DNA of 27,716 nt, taken from an uncultured Oscillospiraceae bacterium (GTDB lineage: Bacteria; Bacillota; Clostridia; Oscillospirales; Ruminococcaceae). The position numbers and the translations under genes are program-made. Shown one piece after another: positions 24,779-27,716 of the stretch (positions are counted from its first letter, which is position 1; each line of letters begins with the position of its first letter). The stretch lies in assembly GCA_934454435.1 (NCBI GenBank), contig CAKSGA010000017.1:1-27716 (forward strand), read 5' to 3'. A model generated the notes under the pieces. That model did not search any database. It was not told the DNA's origin and worked only from the letters and a program-made list of their open reading frames with translations.

Positions 24779-24970
24779 ACAGCTTGTCGAAAAAGTCAAT
24801 TTTGCCTGCGAAGCAGGCTTTTGTAATCAGTTTTTTGCCCAGGGTTTCCCTGGGCAAAAAACACTTCTATCCGCACAACTGTGCGAATTGTCGGCTATGC
24901 CGACAATGAGTGCGGGCAGTGCGGATGTTCGGCGAAAAAGCCCCAACGGGGATTTTTCGACGGTCTCAAA
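24779..24970. mobile_element. Non-coding hairpin element B, MITE-like
   Basis: This 192-bp stretch has no gene. Its ends carry GTCGAAAAA (24786-24794) and TTTTTCGAC (24953-24961) as a 9-bp inverted repeat. Between them lie four strong hairpins: GCCTGC-GAA-GCAGGC (24804-24818); a perfect 14-bp stem with a TTT loop at 24831-24861; a 7-bp outer stem TCCGCAC/GTGCGGA (24870-24876/24919-24925) around a perfect 9-bp ATTGTCGGC/GCCGACAAT stem; and AAAAAGCCCC-AAC-GGGGATTTTT (24935-24957). It is bracketed by two copies of a CTCCGGAC-AGAT-GTCCGGAG terminator. The left end resembles element A near 6144. It may be a non-autonomous insertion; the inside of the two elements differs. Confidence 0.55.
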
Positions 24971-24971
24971 T

Positions 24972-24998
24972 CTCCGGACAGATGTCCGGAGATTTTTT
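24972..24998 (-). terminator. Terminator hairpin of the SulP gene, right copy flanking element B
   Basis: CTCCGGAC (24972-24979) pairs perfectly with GTCCGGAG (24984-24991), followed on the plus strand by a T-run (24993-24998). On the minus strand, in which the SulP gene is read, the T-run is weak here but strong at the left copy, as expected if one bidirectional terminator had been split by insertion. Confidence 0.75.
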
Positions 24999-24999
24999 A

Positions 25000-26661
25000 T
25001 CAGTCAGCGTAATCCGCACCGAATTCCCTGACTTCCAGAGCCTTGATAGCCGCCACGGCGTCCCAGTAGAAATGCTCCTCGCCGATACGCTCACGGAAAC
25101 CCGCTCTGTCCATCATCTCACCCACAGCGGTCTGCACGCCGGTGAACGAGATCTGCGTACCCTTTTCACGAAGCGTATTGTAGAGCCGCTCCAGCTCCGC
25201 AAGGGAAATATCGTCCGCCGTGGGAACTCCACGCATGGAAAGTATCACCTGGGGATTTCCCTGGAGCGCTTCAAGCTGGTTTATCAGCTTCTCCTGGGTT
25301 CCGAAGAACAGCGGACCCGAAACATAGACCACCTTGAATTCCTCATGATGTCCGGACTTTACCTTGCCCTTCAGCTTGTCCTCGTCTATGTCACTGGAGG
25401 TCACACGCAGCTCGCTGCTCTTTACAACGAACACGATCATCGCAGCAACAACGCCGAAAACGATAGCGATGGTGAGGTCGAACACGACTGTCGCCGCCAT
25501 CGTGATGACATACTGGGAAATGGAGGACTTGAACTTCTTCCTGAATATGCTCCTGATAGCCGCCCAGTCGTTCATTCTGAACGCAGTGACCATCAGCACG
25601 CCGGCGAGCGCAGCCATCGGGATACGGCTCATAACGCCGCCAAGCAGGAACATGGAAAGTATCAGCACCACAGAATGGAACACGCTTACCAGTCTTGTCT
25701 GTCCGCCGGACTTTATCGCAACGGAAGTTCTTGCGATAGCCGCTGTTGCAGGAACTCCGCCAAGCAGCGGGATTATCATGTTGCCGATCCCCTGCGCAAC
25801 GAGCTCACGGCTGGCGTCAAGGCGCTCGCCTTTCATCTTTCCGGCGCTGGCGCCGCACAGCAGGCTCTCGATCATTCCCAGCGCAGCAATGGAGATGGCA
25901 GGCATGATAAGGCTGGTTATGTTCGCAAAGTCAAAGCCCTTGCGGATTATGCTGTCGTCAGTGATAAGGCTGCTGGGGATAGCTCCGACCTCTGCAACGG
26001 TACCCTGCTCAAAGAACACCATGTTCACTACAAGTGCTACTATTATTCCCACCAGGGAAGAGGGTACCACAGCGTTCCACTTCTTCGGGTAGACTATCAT
26101 GATCAGCACTACCAGTCCGCCGAACATCACAGCCCACCAGTTCGGCGCAAAGCTGCCCTCGCCGGTGAAGTAGGAAGCGATCTTGGAGATCTGATTCTCG
26201 CCGACAGAGTGCGTACCGAAGAAATTGTCTATCTGTCCCAGGGCGATGATTATCGCAATACCGCTTGTAAATCCGGTGATGACCGGTGCGGGGAGGTAAC
26301 TTACCAGCTTTCCTACCCGGCAGAGCGCTGCAACTATCAGGATAGCGCCGGAAAGAAACCCCGCCGTGAGCACTCCCGTGATACCGAACTTTGCGGAAAC
26401 CGACAGCAGTATAGCCGCCATAGCGCCGGTGGGTCCGGAGATCTGATAGGACGCTCCCGACAGGACGCCGATAACGATACCCGCAACGATCGCCGTTACA
26501 AGTCCGGAGGCTGCGTCTGCGCCGGAGCTCACGCCGAATGCCAGTGCAAGCGGCAGTGCGACTGCTGCAACGGTCAGTCCCGCCATGAGGTCCTGGGTCA
26601 GCTTTTTGCCATTATAGCCCCTGAATTCTGTTTTCAGGTCGCTGATGTACTTTTTTATCAT
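25000..26661 (-). CDS. SulP-family anion transporter with STAS domain
   Basis: A 553-residue inner-membrane anion transporter or exchanger. The core has the family pattern: TQDLMAGLTVAAVALPLALAF in the first helix (given as TQDLMAGLTVAAVALPLA), SYQISGPTGAMAAIL in the substrate region and a series of about 12 hydrophobic segments to residue 430. A C-terminal STAS domain (about 445-545) includes VILSMRGVPTADDIS, the loop that in related domains can be a serine switch. SulP proteins carry sulfate, bicarbonate or other anions; which one is used here is unknown. ATG 26661 is chosen for AAAGGAAGG before it; the longer frame to 26700 has no ribosome site. It has its own promoter and ends in the terminator beside element B. 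Confidence 0.92.
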   Translation of the reverse strand: MIKKYISDLKTEFRGYNGKKLTQDLMAGLTVAAVALPLALAFGVSSGADAASGLVTAIVAGIVIGVLSGASYQISGPTGAMAAILLSVSAKFGITGVLTAGFLSGAILIVAALCRVGKLVSYLPAPVITGFTSGIAIIIALGQIDNFFGTHSVGENQISKIASYFTGEGSFAPNWWAVMFGGLVVLIMIVYPKKWNAVVPSSLVGIIVALVVNMVFFEQGTVAEVGAIPSSLITDDSIIRKGFDFANITSLIMPAISIAALGMIESLLCGASAGKMKGERLDASRELVAQGIGNMIIPLLGGVPATAAIARTSVAIKSGGQTRLVSVFHSVVLILSMFLLGGVMSRIPMAALAGVLMVTAFRMNDWAAIRSIFRKKFKSSISQYVITMAATVVFDLTIAIVFGVVAAMIVFVVKSSELRVTSSDIDEDKLKGKVKSGHHEEFKVVYVSGPLFFGTQEKLINQLEALQGNPQVILSMRGVPTADDISLAELERLYNTLREKGTQISFTGVQTAVGEMMDRAGFRERIGEEHFYWDAVAAIKALEVREFGADYAD

Positions 26662-26709
26662 TTTGTGCCTTCCTTTTGTTTCTCTTTTTTTGAACACCAA
26701 ACGTATTCT

Positions 26710-26738
26710 ATTATACTACTGTTTTCAACTCAAGTCAA
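26710..26738 (-). promoter_or_regulatory. Promoter of the SulP gene
   Basis: TTGACT (26738-26733), 17 bp, TATAAT (26715-26710) on the minus strand gives a leader of about 41 nt. It diverges from the trmL promoter. Confidence 0.85.
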
Positions 26739-26837
26739 TCAGCACTACTGACATAGTTTTATGCACTTGCAGGACAGTTTTTGTGTAATTCGCAGCCGAA
26801 ACAGTTCCTCTAATGCGATGTTTTACCCTTTTACCTA

Positions 26838-26866
26838 TTGCAAAAGCCGGAGAAATATGTTAAAAT
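26838..26866 (+). promoter_or_regulatory. Promoter of trmL
   Basis: TTGCAA (26838-26843), 17 bp, TAAAAT (26861-26866) predict a start near 26873, about 44 nt before the TTG start codon of trmL. Confidence 0.72.
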
Positions 26867-26916
26867 AATATTGTGCTGTTTTTTGCAGCTATCTTTCCAG
26901 AAAAGGAGCATTCACC

Positions 26917-27420
26917 TTGGAACTCAACATCGTGCTGGTGGAACCGCAGATACCGCAGAACACCGGCAATATCGCACGCACATGTGCCGTCACCGGCGCA
27001 AGGCTGCACCTGATAAGACCAATGGGCTTCACACCGGACGACAAACAGCTCAAACGTGCCGGGCTGGACTACTGGCATTACCTCGATATCACCTATTATG
27101 ACGGCCTGGAGGATTTCTTTGCACGCAATGACGGAGAATACTACTTCTTCTCGACCAAGGCAGAGAACACCTACAGCGATGTTTCCTACCCGGACAGGTG
27201 CTTCCTGTTCTTTGGCAGGGAGGACGCCGGGCTGCCGGAAAGGCTGCTGTTCGAGAACAAAAGGCGATGCGTACGCATTCCCATGCGGGAAACTCTGCGG
27301 AGCCTGAACCTTTCAAACAGCGTTGCGATAGGCGTTTACGAGGTGCTGAGGCAATGGGACTTCCCTGAACTGCAGAACAAGGGCAGGCTGAGGGAATTCG
27401 ACTGGAACAATGCGGACTGA
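26917..27420 (+). CDS. trmL: tRNA (cytidine(34)-2'-O)-methyltransferase TrmL
   Basis: A 167-residue SPOUT methyltransferase that methylates the 2'-OH of the wobble base (position 34) in leucine tRNAs, using S-adenosylmethionine. It shows the family's NIVLVEPQIPQNTGNIARTC at the start (as VEPQIPQNTGNIART), LHLIRPMGF, FFGREDAGLPE and the C-terminal knot segment IPMRETLRSLNLSNSVAIG. The start is TTG at 26917; AAAAGGAG at about nine bases before it supports this and no closer ATG fits. Its length matches E. coli TrmL (157). It has its own promoter and is followed 22 bp later by the DegV-family gene, probably in one operon. Confidence 0.93.
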   Translation: MELNIVLVEPQIPQNTGNIARTCAVTGARLHLIRPMGFTPDDKQLKRAGLDYWHYLDITYYDGLEDFFARNDGEYYFFSTKAENTYSDVSYPDRCFLFFGREDAGLPERLLFENKRRCVRIPMRETLRSLNLSNSVAIGVYEVLRQWDFPELQNKGRLREFDWNNAD

Positions 27421-27442
27421 CCGCAGAAAAAAGGAGTAAAAT

Positions 27443-27716
27443 ATGGACAACACTATCAAGATAATCACCGACAGCGGCTGCGACATCTCCCCGGAAAACG
27501 AGGAGCGCTACAAGGACATACTGGAGATCATTCCGTTCATGGTGACCATCAACGGCAAGAGCTACGCCGACAGAAAGGACATCAAGCCCGATGAATTCTA
27601 CAAGGTGCTCAAGGAACAGCAGGAGATACCGAAGCACTCCCAGATAACCGCTATCCAGTTTGAGGAGAAGTACCGTGAGCTGTATGAGCAGGGCGTGCGC
27701 ACCATCATCGTTGACG
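27443..27716 (+). CDS. DegV-family fatty-acid-binding protein, N-terminal part
   Basis: The first 91 codons are in the window and the frame is open at the edge. It begins MDNTIKIITDSGCDIS, the conserved TDS...D pattern of the DegV family, and continues IIPFMVTINGKSYADRKDI and KHSQITAIQFEEKY, which match the family's early 'P-T-S' region. DegV proteins bind fatty acids; FakB members feed them to the FakA kinase for phospholipid synthesis. Whether this one is a true FakB cannot be decided from the fragment. AAAGGAG precedes the ATG by a suitable distance. Confidence 0.88.
   Translation, partial: MDNTIKIITDSGCDISPENEERYKDILEIIPFMVTINGKSYADRKDIKPDEFYKVLKEQQEIPKHSQITAIQFEEKYRELYEQGVRTIIVD

Overview
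The window looks like chromosomal DNA of a Gram-positive, fermentative anaerobe of the Clostridia, most likely Oscillospiraceae (Ruminococcus-like). This rests on the gene families: DnaD/DnaI-type helicase loading, RNase J, GdpP, a ferredoxin-dependent 2-oxoacid oxidoreductase and pyruvate formate-lyase. Supporting signs are strong AGGAGG ribosome sites and promoters close to TTGACA-17-TATAAT. The species is an inference. Most of the window is core metabolism and housekeeping; I see no phage, plasmid, CRISPR, tRNA or rRNA.

Layout. 1-294 is the 3' end of an unidentified plus-strand gene that converges on a shared terminator. About 328-6100 (minus) holds two divergent 6-phosphofructokinases, a DnaI/DnaC-type helicase loader, a DnaD-domain replication protein and a YdcF-like membrane protein. 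The two PFK genes are separated by a tandem array of 95-bp repeats lying in the 3' UTR of the upstream one. About 6270-10150 (minus) is one operon: zinc-ribbon membrane protein, P-loop ATPase, then ferredoxin, alpha, beta and gamma subunits of a 2-oxoacid:ferredoxin oxidoreductase. About 10237-20390 (minus) holds rnjA, gdpP, rplI, dnaB, tilS, ftsH and a GNAT acetyltransferase, with rnjA read from a promoter about 490 nt upstream of its start. pflB-pflA (20737-24020) is on the plus strand with a structured 5' leader. Then come a lipoprotein and a SulP transporter (both minus), and finally trmL and the start of a DegV-family gene (plus).

How the genes fit together. The two PFKs carry different phosphoryl-donor signatures (PPi-like and ATP-like) and feed glycolysis. 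PFL with its activase and the 2-oxoacid:ferredoxin oxidoreductase handle acyl-CoA and reduced-ferredoxin chemistry in an anaerobe. DnaD, the loader and DnaB supply replication initiation; RNase J, L9, TilS and TrmL supply RNA and translation functions; GdpP controls c-di-AMP; FtsH does membrane proteolysis.

The most unusual content is non-coding: (i) the 95-bp tandem array between the PFK genes; (ii) two short, hairpin-dense, non-coding elements at about 6144-6272 and 24779-24970 that share end sequences and are each bracketed by two copies of a local terminator hairpin, as if they had inserted into a terminator and duplicated it; (iii) long or structured leaders on rnjA and pflB. All structure statements come from reading complementarity by eye; no folding or database search was run.
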